Assembly: GCF_023333595.1 (NCBI RefSeq)
Contig: NZ_JAIQZM010000007.1
Location: 62,001 to 126,000 of the forward strand
Direction: 5' to 3'
Source of the DNA: Argonema galeatum A003/A1
GTDB lineage: Bacteria; Cyanobacteriota; Cyanobacteriia; Cyanobacteriales; Aerosakkonemataceae
DNA length: 64,000 nucleotides
The position numbers and the translations under genes are program-made. Each line of letters starts with the position of its first letter. The stretch's first letter is position 1. Positions 62,578 to 64,000 of this stretch are shown here, piece after piece. The notes beneath the pieces were generated by a model. It was not told the DNA's origin. It saw nothing but the letters and a program-made list of their open reading frames with translations, and did not search any database.

Positions 62578-63216
62578 TTATGTGCTAGTGATGCTTTGAC
62601 CCAAATGCTTGAGGACTTTAAAAGCCGATCGCAGTTCGCTTGCCACAGTATAAATCGAAAAAGCCCGCGATAATGCGTATTGGGGAATTGGCTGAGCCAA
62701 GAGTTTGACAAATAACACATCATCCCCATTGGTCAATACGCCAAATCGTGGTTTATCTAGATCTGGATTTGCCATCATGTATGCTAGTGCTTGAGGCAAT
62801 GCCGATCGCACTGAAATCATCGTCTTCTTAGACTCCAAAACCATTACCCAAAGATGATGTTGCAAAATCAAGATATCAATTCGCCCGCGCAGAGTTTCTT
62901 CCCCATCATCGATCGCAATCTCGATCGCGGCTTCAGCTTTCATCTTAAACGGTGGATCGTAGAATCCTGCCAGTTCTAATAAAGGCGATGCCACAAGCAG
63001 CGTTACCGCCCCTTCTAGCAATTCTCCATCGGCTCTGTGATATAGTAATCTCCGTCGCAGCGTATCCAAAGCAGTCTGTTCGGAATCGCTAAGGTTCGGC
63101 AATTCTGTTTGCCATTCTGTAAAAAAAGCCTCATCCTCAGTTCGGCTCAAGTTCAACTTTGATTCAGCTTCAGCAAGACTTTTAATGGCTTCCGTAACCG
63201 CAACAAACTTCGCCAT
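62578..63216 (-). CDS. PD-(D/E)XK nuclease-like protein (type I restriction-like)
   Basis: The 212-residue protein has the core GRIDILILQHH and WVMVLESKKT (Asp and Glu-x-Lys), a helical N-terminal part and a C-terminal end like HsdR N-terminal domains. Such proteins are often named restriction endonuclease subunit R in cyanobacteria though no methylase or specificity gene is adjacent. It may be a solitary nuclease. Confidence 0.88.
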   Translation of the reverse strand: MAKFVAVTEAIKSLAEAESKLNLSRTEDEAFFTEWQTELPNLSDSEQTALDTLRRRLLYHRADGELLEGAVTLLVASPLLELAGFYDPPFKMKAEAAIEIAIDDGEETLRGRIDILILQHHLWVMVLESKKTMISVRSALPQALAYMMANPDLDKPRFGVLTNGDDVLFVKLLAQPIPQYALSRAFSIYTVASELRSAFKVLKHLGQSITST

Positions 63217-63349
63217 CCATTCACCTTCGATTCAAGCAGTTGAATTTCAATCGGCCTTAGATTTATTGTAGATTATTTGAAAGCTAATCACCGATGGGAA
63301 TGCTAAAATACAAAAATATAGAATAATTTGTGGTAAAACACTTATTGTT

Positions 63350-63766
63350 ATGACTTACAACGTTATTTACGATGGCAACTGCAATCTCTGCGTCACTTTG
63401 GTGCAACTGTTAGAAAGCTTAGATAGCGGCAAAATGTTTGAGTATGCGCCGATGCAGGATGAAGAAACTCTTAGTCGGTTTGGGATTACGCCGAAAGACT
63501 GCGAAATGGGGATGATTTTGATTGATGCAGATGCACCCCAGAGGCGCTGGCAAGGTAGCGATGCTGCGGAGGAAATCGGGCGCTTGTTGCCGATCGGTAT
63601 TATATTTGTGGAGGCTTATCGAGCTTTACCGGGGGTGAAGTGGGCGGGCGATCGCATTTACGAACAAATTCGCGACAATCGCTACACTTTATTTGGCAAA
63701 CGTGCCGCCACATATCAGTCTGGCTACCCTATCAGTTGTAGCTCACAGGGAACTTGCTCGGATTGA
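63350..63766 (+). CDS. DCC family thiol-disulfide oxidoreductase (DUF393)
   Basis: The 138-residue protein starts with VIYDGNCNLCVTLVQLL, whose D-G-x-C-x-x-C is the family hallmark, followed by GSDAAEEIGRLLP and a positively charged C-terminus. It is predicted to have thioredoxin-like redox activity; physiological partners are unknown. ATG at 63350. Confidence 0.93.
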   Translation: MTYNVIYDGNCNLCVTLVQLLESLDSGKMFEYAPMQDEETLSRFGITPKDCEMGMILIDADAPQRRWQGSDAAEEIGRLLPIGIIFVEAYRALPGVKWAGDRIYEQIRDNRYTLFGKRAATYQSGYPISCSSQGTCSD

Positions 63767-63846
63767 ACCAAGGCAGAGCCTTGGAAGATTCGTGACCAGG
63801 TTCCACCTGGTCACGAGGGTAAAAGACTGGGCAAATGGTATAACAT

Positions 63847-64000
63847 TTAACCGTTGAACAATTCAAACACTTGCCTGCAAAAATGTTTTAGCTTTTCCCC
63901 CACCTCTGGAACTGGTTGAGAATCACCTACCAAACTCCAATTTTCAACAGTGGAAAGACGCCAAGCTAAACCTTGATGGTTAAATCCATCTGTTTCAATG
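63847..64000 (-). CDS. C-terminal end of a protein cut by the window edge
   Basis: The minus-strand frame reads IETDGFNHQGLAWRLSTVEN and ends LKHFCRQVFELFNG followed by TAA. The stop is real and the frame is open to the window end. Too short to assign a family. Confidence 0.55.
   Translation of the reverse strand, partial: IETDGFNHQGLAWRLSTVENWSLVGDSQPVPEVGEKLKHFCRQVFELFNG

Overview
The window looks like chromosome from a filamentous, non-heterocystous cyanobacterium (Oscillatoriales-like). Evidence: the HIP1 octamer GCGATCGC is very frequent; the gshA is the cyanobacterial type; glgC, 2-Cys peroxiredoxin, Uma2 and DUF29 families and an SLH-domain protein are present; and the intergenic spaces are packed with palindromic and short tandem repeats. 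The genus cannot be fixed from the sequence alone. No rRNA, CRISPR array, complete insertion sequence or prophage was seen.

Layout. (1) 0.1-6.8 kb: a tightly coupled two-gene operon encoding a 993-residue protein of unknown family and a 1210-residue superfamily-2 helicase-like ATPase; this is the best candidate for an undescribed system. (2) 7.0-11.6 kb: a Trypco1 protein divergent from a caspase-STAND-WD40 protein, followed by a small unknown gene; this is a recognisable suicide-type conflict system. (3) 11.8-14.2 kb: toxin-antitoxin remnants (a truncated VapC), hicBA, a possible toxin/immunity pair and a Uma2 nuclease. (4) 14.3-33.8 kb: mostly housekeeping genes (glgC, a P-loop kinase, a DnaJ-type chaperone, two peroxiredoxins, a glycogen debranching enzyme, tRNA-Met, a LysM-M23 peptidase, trmL, gshA), a deacetylase/SET pair, a sensor kinase, and several decaying accessory genes. 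(5) 33.8-40.6 kb: an operon around a TPR-CHAT protease gene broken by one frameshift and two identical in-frame TAA codons. (6) 40.9-52.5 kb: metabolic, envelope and ion-channel genes. (7) 52.6-54.9 kb: four tandem paralogues of a small secreted family. (8) 55-64 kb: small toxin-antitoxin modules, an HTH-NB-ARC ATPase, a Panacea antitoxin pair, a nuclease-like protein and a DCC oxidoreductase. A protein cut by the window edge closes the sequence.

How the parts fit: the two ends and the 33.8-40.6 kb segment are rich in conflict genes (caspase, CHAT, NB-ARC, PIN, HicA, Uma2), so the window reads as core metabolism interleaved with defence/suicide islands. The repeat families also enter genes: palindromes and 8-bp tandem repeats are translated in frame inside the helicase, the CHAT protein and the glycogen debranching enzyme. 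All family calls come from reading motifs by eye; no database search was run.
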